Part shown: piece by piece, positions 23,503-32,250 of the stretch
Numbering within the stretch: the first letter of the stretch is position 1
Layout of the letters: every line of letters starts with the position of its first letter
Source: Dyadobacter psychrotolerans
GTDB lineage: Bacteria > Bacteroidota > Bacteroidia > Cytophagales > Spirosomataceae
NCBI RefSeq assembly: GCF_004349265.1
Contig: NZ_SMFL01000001.1
Location: forward strand, 866,293 to 930,292
Length of the DNA stretch: 64,000 bases
Direction: 5' to 3'
Notes under the pieces: model-generated
Told to the model about the DNA's origin: nothing
What the model saw: only the letters and a program-made list of their open reading frames with translations
Databases searched by the model: none
Translations under genes and position numbers: made by a program

Positions 23503-24417
23503 ATGTCTGATGCGATACCTGTTCACTCTTTGCCCAAATCTCCGGGCAAAGCTCCGGCCCTGAAAATTTACAGATTTAAAAACAGTACAGGCATACAAAA
23601 AGAAATACCCGGTTCCCTGCCGATCACCCCGCTTCCGACAGATGCACCGCACAGACATACTTACTACGAAATTCTTTTTATTGAAGAAGGGCAAGGCTTT
23701 CATGAAATTGACTTCTATTCTTATCCGGTGCAAGGCTCGGGGCTCCATTTCCTGACTCCCGGGCAGGTACATTTATTGCATTTTTCAACTGCCTGTCAGG
23801 GCTTTATCGTTGCTTTTTCCGAAGACTTTTATACATTTTATAACCCGGCTTCTCCTTCTCTGGCACAATTTCCTTTTTTCCAGCCGGGACGCCGTCAGCC
23901 GGTAATTACGATTTCAAATGAGGAAAGACATTATTTCCATAACATCATGGAAAATATGGTTTCAGATCATTTGAACAGTGAAGCGGACCAGTCACTAATC
24001 GGCAGATATCTGGGGTTGCTGATACAAAAATGTGGTCTGATTACACAAAATGAAATGCAGTCTGCCAGTTCCACTCCCCCCACCGTTCCTGAACTGGTCG
24101 GTCGTTTCCAGGAACTTGTTGAAAAAAATTTCAGGGAAATGCATGAGGTTCAGCAGTATGCGAACACGCTTGCCGTTTCTCCGGATTATCTGAGCAAAAT
24201 CGTAAAAAAATATCTGGGTACACCTTCTCAGGAATACATTTTGGACAAACTTCTTCTGGAGGCGAAACGGCTTCTGGTTTTCACAAATCTCAGCAGTAAG
24301 GAAATTGCTTATCACATTCACATAGACGACCCCTCCTACTTTGGCCGGATCTTTAAGCGCAAAACCGGACTCACGCCCAATGAATACCGGGATCATGTTC
24401 GGAAAAGTGCCATTTAA
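23503..24417 (+). CDS. AraC-family transcriptional regulator
   Basis: A 304-aa cytoplasmic protein. The N-terminal half is a cupin sensor (RHTYYEILFIEEGQGFHEIDFYSYPVQGSGLHFLTPGQVHLL); the C-terminal 100 residues are the AraC double HTH, with MHEVQQYANTLAVSPDYLSKIVKKYLG and TNLSSKEIAYHIHIDDPSYFGRIFKRKTGLTPNEYR. It is transcribed in the same direction as, and directly before, the GH88 operon, whose promoter lies at 24433-24463; control of that operon by a sugar signal is a good inference. Confidence 0.9.
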   Translation: MSDAIPVHSLPKSPGKAPALKIYRFKNSTGIQKEIPGSLPITPLPTDAPHRHTYYEILFIEEGQGFHEIDFYSYPVQGSGLHFLTPGQVHLLHFSTACQGFIVAFSEDFYTFYNPASPSLAQFPFFQPGRRQPVITISNEERHYFHNIMENMVSDHLNSEADQSLIGRYLGLLIQKCGLITQNEMQSASSTPPTVPELVGRFQELVEKNFREMHEVQQYANTLAVSPDYLSKIVKKYLGTPSQEYILDKLLLEAKRLLVFTNLSSKEIAYHIHIDDPSYFGRIFKRKTGLTPNEYRDHVRKSAI

Positions 24418-24432
24418 TATCAAAAATGTACC

Positions 24433-24463
24433 TTGCCACTGAAATAGCACGAGAATATCTTTG
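24433..24463 (+). promoter_or_regulatory. Promoter of the GH88 catabolic operon
   Basis: TTG (24433-24435) and TATCTTTG (24456-24463) are 20 bases apart, matching the Bacteroidota consensus. The start codon of the GH88 gene is 45 bases further on. Confidence 0.6.
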
Positions 24464-24507
24464 TATTATCCAAAAATAAAAAGGCTAAATAATACTATTG
24501 ATAACTT

Positions 24508-25884
24508 ATGCAGATTCGCAACGATCTTACAGCCGCATCTCTTCAGTCTAAAATTGACAGATTGTGGGAGCTTTCAGGAGAAAAAATCAGACTTATTTCC
24601 AAAGAGTATGATAATTCAAAAGGCACGCCGGTGTTCACTGTAAATGGCAAATATACCCTTCGTGGCTGGACAGAATGGACACAGGGCTTTCAGTATGGTG
24701 CGGAAGTTTTGCAATTTGATGCCACCGGTGACGAATCATTTTTGGAAAGTGCAAGAAAAAACACGGTTAACAACATGGCATCGCACGTTAGCCACTTTGG
24801 TGTGCATGATCATGGGTTTAACAATGTGAGTACCTACGGCAATCTGCTTCGTCTGATGAATGAAGGCCGTATTGAAGAAAATGCCTGGGAAAGAAATTTC
24901 TATGAAGTTGCACTCAAGGTTTCAGGATCCGTGCAGGCACATCGCTGGACCAGTATTAAAGGCGGACAAGGTTTTATCCATTCCTTCAATGGACCGCATT
25001 CACTTTTCGTTGATACCATTCGTTCGGTTCGGGCTTTGATGGTTTCTCATTTGCTGGGCCACAGCCTCATGGGCGAAAATGATGTAAAAACCAGTCTGCT
25101 TGAAAGAGGCACCTATCATTCACTCGCAACTGCTAAATATTCTGTTTTTTATGGTGAGGGAAGAGATAGCTACGATTTATGGGGACGTACTGCGCATGAA
25201 AGTGTTTTTAATACCAATGACGGTAATTTCCGCTGCCCCAACTCCCAACAGGGCTTTTCAGGCTTTACCACCTGGACACGCGGACTTGCCTGGGCAATGA
25301 CGGGTTTTGCAGAACAGCTTGAATCTCTTTCCAGTTTTTCCGATGAAGAACTTGCCTCGCTTGGCGGCCGTGCAGAGATAGAAAAAATATACCTGAAAGC
25401 AGCAAAAGCCACTTGTGATTTTTATATTGATAACACAGCAGCCGATGGTATTCCTTACTGGGATACCGGCGCTCCCCAGCTTTACAAACTGGGTGATTAC
25501 ACATCCCGCGTTTCAGATCCTTACAATGAATTTGAACCCATAGACAGTTCTGCCACGGCGATCGGTGCGCAGGGACTTTTAAGATTAGGCAAATATCTGA
25601 ACGATAAAAATGAAGACGGCAGTCGCTACTGGCAGGCAGGCCTCACAGCAGTGGACAGTCTTTTTGCCGAGCCTTATCTTTCCACAGATCCGACACACCA
25701 GGGATTAATCCTGCATTCGATTTATCATCAGCCAAACGGTTGGGATAATATTCCTGCCGGACAAAAAATCGCATGTGGTGAATCCAGCATGTGGGGTGAT
25801 TATCATGCAAGAGAAGTTGCCTTGTATCTGCATCGGATCAATAAAGGGTTGCCATACTATGCTTATTTAGGGGCGGTTAAATAA
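24508..25884 (+). CDS. GH88-type unsaturated glucuronyl hydrolase (cytoplasmic)
   Basis: A 458-aa (alpha/alpha)6-barrel protein with no signal peptide. GH88 hallmarks: WTEWTQGFQYGAEVLQF, the HDHGFN motif with D101, FVDTIR with D169 (the two aspartates equivalent to those used by unsaturated glucuronyl hydrolases), WTRGLAWAMTGFA, DSSATAIGAQGLLRL, and GESSMWGDYHAREVAL. The family hydrates the 4,5-double bond of uronyl units left by polysaccharide lyases, releasing the sugar. With its own promoter, it opens an operon of isomerase, oxidoreductase, SDR and MFS genes. The exact uronide is not evident. Confidence 0.82.
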   Translation: MQIRNDLTAASLQSKIDRLWELSGEKIRLISKEYDNSKGTPVFTVNGKYTLRGWTEWTQGFQYGAEVLQFDATGDESFLESARKNTVNNMASHVSHFGVHDHGFNNVSTYGNLLRLMNEGRIEENAWERNFYEVALKVSGSVQAHRWTSIKGGQGFIHSFNGPHSLFVDTIRSVRALMVSHLLGHSLMGENDVKTSLLERGTYHSLATAKYSVFYGEGRDSYDLWGRTAHESVFNTNDGNFRCPNSQQGFSGFTTWTRGLAWAMTGFAEQLESLSSFSDEELASLGGRAEIEKIYLKAAKATCDFYIDNTAADGIPYWDTGAPQLYKLGDYTSRVSDPYNEFEPIDSSATAIGAQGLLRLGKYLNDKNEDGSRYWQAGLTAVDSLFAEPYLSTDPTHQGLILHSIYHQPNGWDNIPAGQKIACGESSMWGDYHAREVALYLHRINKGLPYYAYLGAVK

Positions 25885-25927
25885 GGTTGGGGAGGAAAGG
25901 GAAGAAGGGAGAATTATGCGAGCAGTA

Positions 25928-25970
25928 AATTCTTAATTCTTAATTCTTAATTTATCATTTTTAATTTATA
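25928..25970. repeat. TTCTTAAT tandem low-complexity tract
   Basis: TAAATTCTTAATTCTTAATT and its continuation is a short array of TTCTTAAT units between the GH88 and isomerase genes. A similar tract is at 54536-54571. It looks like neutral spacer within the operon. Confidence 0.6.
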
Positions 25971-25976
25971 CCTGAA

Positions 25977-26798
25977 ATGAACATATCGCTGGATCGTTGC
26001 TGTATTCATACGATTACCACCAAGCCATGGAGCCTGCCGGAATCAGTGGATCATTACGCAGCAGCCGGAGTAAAAGGAATAAGTGTTTGGCAAAATGCCA
26101 CGGAAGGGATCGGTCCGCACCGTGCGGGTGAGATCATCCGCCAGGCAGGCCTGGAAATCGTTTCTTATGTACGCGGCGGATTTTTCCCGCATACCAGCAG
26201 CGCCGGAAGAGCGCAGGCCATTGACCACAATAAAAAATTACTGGAAGAAGCCGCTGCTTTGGGCGCCCCAATGATCGTGCTGGTCTGCGGTGCTTCGCCC
26301 GATCAATCCATGCAAAAATCCAGGGAACAGATTCGTGAAGGTATCGGGGCCATTTTGCCACTGGCTGAAAAACTGAAAGTAAAACTTGCCATTGAACCAC
26401 TGCATCCCATGTATGCCGCAGACCGTTCTGCGATCAATACGCTTGCACAGGCTAATGACATGGCGGAATCCTTTCAGTCGCCGTTTGTAGGAGTTGCGGT
26501 CGATGTTTATCATTTGTGGTGGGATGGTGATCTTGAAAAGGAAATTGCCCGCTGCGGAGCAAACGGGAATCTGTTTGCCTACCATGTGTGCGACTGGAAA
26601 GTGAACACCATCGATATGCTCAACGACCGGGGACTCATGGGCGAAGGCTGCATTGACCTGAAAAAAATCCGTGGATGGGTAGAAGATACCGGCTTTAAAG
26701 GTTTTTGTGAAGTAGAAATATTTTCCAATATACACTGGGCCAAAGACCAGCACCTGTTTTTAAAGGAAATTACAGATGCTTTCGTAGAGAAAGTTTAA
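25977..26798 (+). CDS. Sugar phosphate isomerase/epimerase-like TIM-barrel protein
   Basis: A 273-aa cytoplasmic TIM-barrel of the AP-endonuclease-2/xylose isomerase-like superfamily. Typical positions: GVKGISVWQNATEGIG, KVKLAIEPLHPMYAADRSAINT (metal-binding glutamate in IEPLHP), VGVAVDVYHLWWDGD, YHVCDWKV and GFCEVEIFS. Members isomerise or epimerise sugars or keto-inositols with a divalent metal. It is the second gene of the GH88 operon, 92 bases behind the hydrolase, so it probably acts on a product of that enzyme; the substrate is not determined by sequence. Confidence 0.83.
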   Translation: MNISLDRCCIHTITTKPWSLPESVDHYAAAGVKGISVWQNATEGIGPHRAGEIIRQAGLEIVSYVRGGFFPHTSSAGRAQAIDHNKKLLEEAAALGAPMIVLVCGASPDQSMQKSREQIREGIGAILPLAEKLKVKLAIEPLHPMYAADRSAINTLAQANDMAESFQSPFVGVAVDVYHLWWDGDLEKEIARCGANGNLFAYHVCDWKVNTIDMLNDRGLMGEGCIDLKKIRGWVEDTGFKGFCEVEIFSNIHWAKDQHLFLKEITDAFVEKV

Positions 26799-26864
26799 TA
26801 CAAAATATCCGTCAGCGAAGTAAGTGCTTCGCAAAAGCTAATCACTAATAACTAACTGCTAAAA

Positions 26865-28010
26865 ATGACAACTCATACCATTGGCATTATCATGAACGGC
26901 GTTACCGGCCGTATGGGAACCAACCAGCATTTAATGCGCTCCATCAAGGCGATCATCGAACAAGGCGGTGTTAAAATTTCAGCTGATGAAGTCATCATGC
27001 CTGATCCTATTCTGGTAGGACGTAATGAAAGCAAATTACAGGCACTGTGTAAACAATCAGGTGTTAAAAAATATACAACCGACCTTGATTCCGTACTTGC
27101 CGATCCGCAATATCAGGTTTACTTCGATGCTCAGGTTACAGGCCGCAGAGCTCCGGCTGTAAAAAAAGCTATTCTTGCCGGAAAACATATTTATTGTGAA
27201 AAACCTACGGGAACAACCACCGAAGAAGCTCTTGAACTTTACGAACTGGCAACAGCTGCCGGCCTAAAAAATGGCGTAGTGCAGGACAAACTCTGGCTGC
27301 CAGGCATGTTAAAATTAAAGCGTTTGATGGAAAGCGGATTCTTCGGGAAAATCCTTTCTGTTCGCGGAGAATTCGGATACTGGGTATTTGAAGGACACAG
27401 CATTCCTGCACAACGCCCTTCATGGAACTACCGTAAAGAAGATGACGGCGGAATTATTGTCGACATGCTTTGCCACTGGCGTTATGTTCTTGACAACCTT
27501 TTCGGAACTGTGAAAGCAGTATCATGCCTGGGTGCAACACACATTCCGGAACGAATCGACGAAAACGGAAAACCATACGTCTGTACCGCCGATGATGCAT
27601 GTTATGCAACTTTCGAACTTGAAGGGGATGTGATTGCGCAATTCAACTCTTCCTGGACCGTTCGTGTTCGCCGCGATGACCTGCTCACTCTGCAGGTGGA
27701 CGGAACGCATGGTTCTGCCGTTGCGGGCCTTCGTGATTGCTATATCCAGCATTACGGAAATACACCAAAACCTGTTTGGAATCCGGACATTGCGCAGCCT
27801 ATTCCGTTCTTCGAAGGCTGGTCGAAAGTACCGGAACAGGAAAACTTTGACAATGCATTTAAAGCACAATGGGAGCTATTCCTGAAACATATCGTAAAGG
27901 ACACACCATTCCCATGGGATTTGAAAGCAGGCGCACGCGGTGTTCAGCTGGCAGAAAAAGGAATTGAAAGCTGGGAAAAACGCCAGTGGGTCAATATTGA
28001 GGCTTTGTAA
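26865..28010 (+). CDS. Gfo/Idh/MocA-family oxidoreductase (cytoplasmic)
   Basis: A 381-aa NAD(P)-dependent dehydrogenase. The N-terminal Rossmann fold begins [14 protein letters not shown]; the family motif [12 protein letters not shown] follows with the conserved EKP lysine. The C-terminal alpha/beta domain includes [22 protein letters not shown] with the usual Asp/His catalytic positions. It has no export signal, unlike the family member at 32251. As the third gene of the GH88 operon it probably oxidises or reduces a sugar intermediate; the substrate is not known. Confidence 0.88.
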   Translation: MTTHTIGIIMNGVTGRMGTNQHLMRSIKAIIEQGGVKISADEVIMPDPILVGRNESKLQALCKQSGVKKYTTDLDSVLADPQYQVYFDAQVTGRRAPAVKKAILAGKHIYCEKPTGTTTEEALELYELATAAGLKNGVVQDKLWLPGMLKLKRLMESGFFGKILSVRGEFGYWVFEGHSIPAQRPSWNYRKEDDGGIIVDMLCHWRYVLDNLFGTVKAVSCLGATHIPERIDENGKPYVCTADDACYATFELEGDVIAQFNSSWTVRVRRDDLLTLQVDGTHGSAVAGLRDCYIQHYGNTPKPVWNPDIAQPIPFFEGWSKVPEQENFDNAFKAQWELFLKHIVKDTPFPWDLKAGARGVQLAEKGIESWEKRQWVNIEAL

Positions 28011-28019
28011 TATTAAATT

Positions 28020-28056
28020 TTAGACTTTCCAAGTTTTAAAAACTTGGAAAGTCTAA
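28020..28056. repeat. AGACTTTCCAAG palindrome, copy 4
   Basis: AGACTTTCCAAGTTTT (28022-28037) and AAAACTTGGAAAGTCT (28039-28054), extended by TT/AA to 18-bp arms, with a single central base. It lies inside the operon, ending 12 bases before the SDR start codon, so the hairpin would be next to the translation start. Confidence 0.9.
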
Positions 28057-28067
28057 TCAGACATCAA

Positions 28068-28838
28068 ATGAAAAAGACAGCTTTAATTACAGGAGGAAGC
28101 CGTGGAATTGGATTCGGAATTGCTAAGGCATTGGCAAAAGAAGGATTTAACCTGGCTATTAACGGCGTTCGTGATGAAGCCGGTGCAGCAGAAGCACTCG
28201 ATCAGCTGAGAGAACTTGGAGCAGAAGTACTGTATTGTCAGGGAAGCATTGCCAATGCAGCCGACCGGGAAGCCATTGTTGAAAAGGCTTATTCTGTTTT
28301 TGGTAATATCAATGTGTTGGTAAACAATGCCGGCATTGCACCAAGAGTGCGACTGGATATTCTGGAAACTACGCCTGAAAATTATCAGGAAGTAATGACT
28401 ACCAACCTTGAAGGCCCGTTTTTTCTGACTCAGGAAGTTGCCAAAAGAATGGCACATACAAAGCAGAACAACCATGCTTTTGATGCTTCCATCGTCTTTG
28501 TAACCTCCATCTCAGCAACCGTTGCTTCTATCAACAGAGGTGAATACTGTATCTCAAAAGCAGGTCTCGCCATGACGAATTTGTTATTTGCTGTCAGGCT
28601 TGCCGAATACAACATTCCGGTCTATGAGATACGTCCGGGAATTATATCAACCGATATGACTTCCAAAGTTCAGGAGAAATATGACAACCTTTTTCAAAGC
28701 GGAATTGCTTTACAACCTCGCTGGGGAACACCAGAAGACGTTGGCAAAGCAGTAGCATCACTTACAAGAGGAGATTTCCCCTACTCGACCGGCCAGGTTA
28801 TCGGCGTAGACGGAGGAATGCTGATCGACAGACTTTGA
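28068..28838 (+). CDS. Short-chain dehydrogenase/reductase (3-ketoacyl-ACP reductase-like)
   Basis: A 256-aa protein from ATG 28068 (MKKTALITGGSRGIG); a TTG start upstream would lie inside the palindrome. It has the classical SDR features TGGSRGIG, NNAG, the catalytic serine region VTSISATVASINRGEYCISKAG with the YxxxK pair, and a C-terminal GQVIGVDGGMLIDRL. It uses NAD(P)H to oxidise or reduce a carbonyl. In this operon a KduD-like role in uronate catabolism is possible, but automated names of the fatty-acid type would be equally uninformative. Confidence 0.9.
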   Translation: MKKTALITGGSRGIGFGIAKALAKEGFNLAINGVRDEAGAAEALDQLRELGAEVLYCQGSIANAADREAIVEKAYSVFGNINVLVNNAGIAPRVRLDILETTPENYQEVMTTNLEGPFFLTQEVAKRMAHTKQNNHAFDASIVFVTSISATVASINRGEYCISKAGLAMTNLLFAVRLAEYNIPVYEIRPGIISTDMTSKVQEKYDNLFQSGIALQPRWGTPEDVGKAVASLTRGDFPYSTGQVIGVDGGMLIDRL

Positions 28839-28973
28839 CAAAGCCTGGCTGAAAGCCGATTGCCGACATCCGATGCAGAATTTGGCATAACAGCCAAGAA
28901 TATTATTTCCTAACCTTAGCTTAAAGTCAGCATTGGTTCGCCCTGTTGTCCGCAGCTAATAGCTCCCTAAACC

Positions 28974-30215
28974 ATGTCCATCACTTCCGAATCGCGTCCG
29001 TCTTTACTTTCGCAACTTTTACAAGTGCCGGTTATTGTGGCTGCACTTGGTTATCTGGTCGACATGTACGACCTTTTTCTTTTTAGTGTGGTACGTGTAC
29101 CAAGTCTGAAAGCATTGAACGTTCCCACGGATCAATTGCTTACGGAAGGTATACGTTTGTTAAATTATCAGATGGCCGGTATGCTTATCGGCGGAGTTCT
29201 CTGGGGAATTATCGCCGATAAAAAAGGTCGTCTTTCCGTCTTGTTCGGATCTATTATCATGTATTCTCTTGCCAATATTGGCAACGGATTTGTGACTTCG
29301 ATGGATCAGTACGCTATCCTGAGATTTATTGCCGGCGTCGGGCTTGCCGGGGAACTTGGAGCCGGTATTACACTGGTTACCGAAGTGCTTCCAAAGGAAA
29401 TTCGAGGTTACGGAACTACCCTGGTTGCGACTCTGGGTGTTTTAGGAGCTATCCTTGCTTATTTCGTTGCTGATTTGTTTGCCTGGAGAATCTCTTATTT
29501 TGTCGGTGGCGGCATGGGCCTTGTACTTTTGGTACTCAGGTTTAATGTTTTCGAATCCGGCATATTTGACAAAGTGAAAGAAAAATCAGTTGACCGCGGA
29601 AACATTTTGATGATTCTCACAAACTGGGGACGCCTTTCCAAATATCTGATGGCGATCCTGATCGGACTTCCGATCTGGTTTGTCGTTGGTATCCTGATCA
29701 CCTTTTCTCCGGAATTTGGTATTGCAAAGGGAATTGAAGGAATTAATGCAGGAAAGGCAGTAATGCTTGCATTTTCCGGACAGGTTTTTGGTGATATTGT
29801 CAGTGGATTACTCAGTCAGTATATGAAAAGCAGAAAGAAAGTGATTGGCTTGTTCATCATTCTTTCACTGGCAATGGTTGTTGGTTACCTGCTGATACCA
29901 ATAACTGATCTATTCTCCTTTTACGTCCTTTGTGCCATGCTCGGCTTTTGTAACGGCTACTGGACTTTGTTCATCACCATAGCAGCAGAACTTTTCGGTA
30001 CAAACCTGCGGGCTACGGTGGCAACAACGGTTCCCAACTTTGTTCGCGGAGCAACTATTCCGCTTGCCGCATTATTTGTTCAGTTCAAACCGGATTTGGG
30101 TGTTATTCAGGGCGCGTTGCTGATTGGTGTAGCTACCAGTGCAGTGGCTTTACTTGCCCTTTATTTCATTGAGGAAACATTTACAAAAGATATGGACTTC
30201 ATTGAAAAGGAATAG
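28974..30215 (+). CDS. MFS transporter of the GH88 operon
   Basis: A 413-aa major facilitator with 12 predicted helices. The start ALGYLVDMYDLFLFSVVRVPSL has the acidic pair in helix 1 common to sugar/acid symporters; loop 2-3 reads GIIADKKGRLSVLFGS (the DxxGRR-like motif) and helix 5 contains EVLPKEIRGYGTTLV. The C-terminal half has SRKKVIGLFI. It is the last gene before a terminator and likely imports the oligosaccharide or sugar acid handled by the cytoplasmic enzymes upstream. Confidence 0.9.
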   Translation: MSITSESRPSLLSQLLQVPVIVAALGYLVDMYDLFLFSVVRVPSLKALNVPTDQLLTEGIRLLNYQMAGMLIGGVLWGIIADKKGRLSVLFGSIIMYSLANIGNGFVTSMDQYAILRFIAGVGLAGELGAGITLVTEVLPKEIRGYGTTLVATLGVLGAILAYFVADLFAWRISYFVGGGMGLVLLVLRFNVFESGIFDKVKEKSVDRGNILMILTNWGRLSKYLMAILIGLPIWFVVGILITFSPEFGIAKGIEGINAGKAVMLAFSGQVFGDIVSGLLSQYMKSRKKVIGLFIILSLAMVVGYLLIPITDLFSFYVLCAMLGFCNGYWTLFITIAAELFGTNLRATVATTVPNFVRGATIPLAALFVQFKPDLGVIQGALLIGVATSAVALLALYFIEETFTKDMDFIEKE

Positions 30216-30237
30216 AACAACTTTCTTTTTACTATCC

Positions 30238-30271
30238 AAAAGAGCTTCCGGCAAAACCGGGAGCTCTTTTT
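30238..30271 (+). terminator. Intrinsic terminator of the GH88 operon
   Basis: AAAGAGCTTCCGG pairs with CCGGGAGCTCTTT around CAAAA, with one G-T pair, followed by a T run. Confidence 0.85.
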
Positions 30272-30336
30272 ATGACCGTTTAATTGCCCGGAGCTCATAA
30301 TTTCCGTTCGTCACCAAACAACAACCATTCGTGTAC

Positions 30337-30374
30337 TTTGTTATGCATAGTACCTTCCATAGCCCTTACATTTG
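30337..30374 (+). promoter_or_regulatory. Promoter region of small secreted protein 1
   Basis: TTTG (30337-30340) and TACATTTG (30367-30374) frame a 26-base spacer holding the direct repeat CATAG...CATAG (12-base period). The whole block is repeated before the second copy at 31597-31634, which supports a functional element. The spacer is longer than usual, suggesting activator dependence. Confidence 0.5.
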
Positions 30375-30422
30375 TCATGTTCTTTTAATTATAACAGCCA
30401 GAAAAATAAAATATAAAAAGCC

Positions 30423-30803
30423 ATGAAAAATTCAATCAAAACCTTCGTTTGCGCATTGGCGCTTGTTGCAACTGCTTTCACTGCAAATGCTGAAGATAAA
30501 GAAACCAAAAAAGCTGCCGGATTCGGAACGGGCATTTATTCTACCAAAAGTGGAAAAATCAATGTGTTGGTAGCCAAAAATTCTTCTGATGCAGCAACGA
30601 CCCTTTTACTTAAAAATGAAAAAGGCGAAGTGGTATACCACGAGACAGTTGCCAAAAACAACCAGAAATTCGGCCGGACATTAAATGTGGATGATCTGGA
30701 AAGCGGTAAATACGAAATCGAAGTAATCAGCAAAGGTGAAAAGCAAACCAAAACCTTCGAAGTATCCGAGCAAAAATCGGAAAGAATCTTAGCAATCAAA
30801 TAA
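30423..30803 (+). CDS. Small secreted beta-rich protein, copy 1
   Basis: A 126-aa exported protein: signal peptide MKNSIKTFVCALALVATAFTANA, then a short domain with AAGFGTGIYSTKSGKINVLV, TLLLKNEKGEVVYHE, KFGRTLNVDDLESGKYEIEV, and KTFEVSEQKSERILAIK. The strand pattern resembles a small immunoglobulin-like or T9SS-sorting-like domain, but no family is certain. It has a close copy at 31697-32080 with a near-identical N terminus and the same promoter region. It is flanked by its own promoter and terminator, so it is likely expressed alone and strongly. Function unknown. Confidence 0.7.
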   Translation: MKNSIKTFVCALALVATAFTANAEDKETKKAAGFGTGIYSTKSGKINVLVAKNSSDAATTLLLKNEKGEVVYHETVAKNNQKFGRTLNVDDLESGKYEIEVISKGEKQTKTFEVSEQKSERILAIK

Positions 30804-30823
30804 ACACTTCAAACCAGATAAGC

Positions 30824-30858
30824 AGAAAGGCTCCGGATTTAGTTCCGGGGCCTTTTCT
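30824..30858 (+). terminator. Terminator of small secreted protein 1
   Basis: AGAAAGGCTCCGGA pairs with TTCCGGGGCCTTTTCT (one G-T pair and a bulge), rich in T at its 3' side. Confidence 0.75.
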
Positions 30859-31066
30859 GTTGTGTACACCAAACCTAATTCCCTTTAAACATCTGACAGT
30901 CTTGTAATTATAATCAGAACCTTTAATTAACGGTGACCCAAGAATAATTATTTTGGTTTTTCCTGGTATGATTTATTTATATTTATGTACTTGTCATATA
31001 TGAAATTTCCGGCGTCGGTAACGTGTTAGAACTAATAAAACAGAGCTTATAAAAAAAATACTACAC

Positions 31067-31408
31067 ATGATACGAATTGGCGAAAACATACGCTTAGCCC
31101 GAAATAAAAAAGGCTATTCTCAGGAGTACATGGCTGAGAAATTATCAGTTTCTGCACAAGCCTACGATGAACTCGAAAGTAAAAATCAAAATTCCCTGAC
31201 CTGGGGACAAATATTTGAAATAGCAACGCTGCTGGATACAGATGTTGAATCGCTTGTTATTTCTCATTCTGACCTAAATAATTCCAATCAACCTGAAAAA
31301 AAACCTGGTGAAGAACAGGAAGTGGATCAACTCAGAGAACTGGTACGTATGCAGAAAGAACTTCTTACTGCCCTGAAAAAAAATGTTGAAGTGAAAATAC
31401 TTACCTGA
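31067..31408 (+). CDS. XRE-family helix-turn-helix regulator
   Basis: A 113-aa protein with a Cro/C1-type HTH at residues 3-62: IGENIRLARNKKGYSQEYMAEKLSVSAQAYDELES, followed by a charged C-terminal helix (EEQEVDQLRELVRMQKELLTALKK) that may form a coiled-coil dimer. It lies between the two copies of the small secreted protein gene, on the same strand. It may control them via the shared promoter block, but it lacks an obvious promoter of its own and the link is inference. Confidence 0.8.
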   Translation: MIRIGENIRLARNKKGYSQEYMAEKLSVSAQAYDELESKNQNSLTWGQIFEIATLLDTDVESLVISHSDLNNSNQPEKKPGEEQEVDQLRELVRMQKELLTALKKNVEVKILT

Positions 31409-31596
31409 TTCAATTCAAAGAGGTCAACTTTTTACCGCATTCATTCTTCTTTCGCCAAAGTCCGACTATATCAAAAAGCCACTTTGAAGGGGTCAAAAAA
31501 AGCATTCTTTCTCTTACTTCTTTAGAACGTTATTCTTCAAAAAATTTACTAACCTTCATTTTTGCCACTGGTCATAATCGCTGACCACTCATGTAC

Positions 31597-31634
31597 TTTG
31601 TTATACATAGTACCTGCCATAGCCCTTATATTTG
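31597..31634 (+). promoter_or_regulatory. Promoter region of small secreted protein 2
   Basis: TTTG (31597-31600) and TATATTTG (31627-31634) with the same CATAG...CATAG spacer as at 30337-30374. Similarity between the two regions continues up to about base 31655. Confidence 0.55.
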
Positions 31635-31696
31635 TTCTGTTCTTTTAGTTATAACAATCACCGCTAAGGCGGCTCACAAATAAAATAAATATAGCC

Positions 31697-32080
31697 ATGA
31701 AAAATTCAATCAAAACCTTCGTTTACGCATTAGCACTTGTTGCATCTGCTTCTTTTACTGCGAACGCAGAAGATAAAGAAACCAAAAAAGCAGCAGGATT
31801 TGGAACAGGAATCTATTCTACCAAAAGCGGAAAAATCAATGTTCTTGTGAACAAAGTCAATGTCGATGCTTCCACTACGATTTTGCTGAGAAACGAAAAG
31901 GGCGAAATTGTATATCGTGAAACAATAAACAAAAGCAGCCAGAAATTTGGCCGTACCTTAAATGTTGACGATCTGGAATCCGGTAAATATGAAATTGAAA
32001 TCAGCAGCAAAGGCGAAAAACAAACGAAGTTTTTCGAACTTTCTGAACAGCAATCGGAAAGAATACTTGCAGTAAAATAA
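31697..32080 (+). CDS. Small secreted beta-rich protein, copy 2
   Basis: A 127-aa paralogue of the protein at 30423: signal peptide MKNSIKTFVYALALVASASFTANA, then the same block AAGFGTGIYSTKSGKINVLV and KFGRTLNVDDLESGKYEIE. The differences fall mainly in the stretch between residues 50 and 80 and near the C terminus. Like copy 1 it has the shared promoter block and an own terminator. The duplication includes the promoter region but not the XRE gene between them. Function unknown; localisation is periplasm or outside. Confidence 0.7.
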   Translation: MKNSIKTFVYALALVASASFTANAEDKETKKAAGFGTGIYSTKSGKINVLVNKVNVDASTTILLRNEKGEIVYRETINKSSQKFGRTLNVDDLESGKYEIEISSKGEKQTKFFELSEQQSERILAVK

Positions 32081-32100
32081 CACTTCAACGTATAAATTTA

Positions 32101-32133
32101 AAAGCTCCGGATTTACATTCGGGGCTTTTTTTT
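32101..32133 (+). terminator. Terminator of small secreted protein 2
   Basis: AAAGCTCCG pairs with CGGGGCTTT (with a G-T pair), followed by eight T. Confidence 0.8.
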
Positions 32134-32250
32134 GCTCTCTTCGTCATGCTCAGCTGTAGATGTGCTGACAACACTTAAAGGAGATTCGGGATTAATTTCC
32201 CTTTTCAGAATAACAGAAACTATTTCCTGAATAATCTTAACACTGCAACT

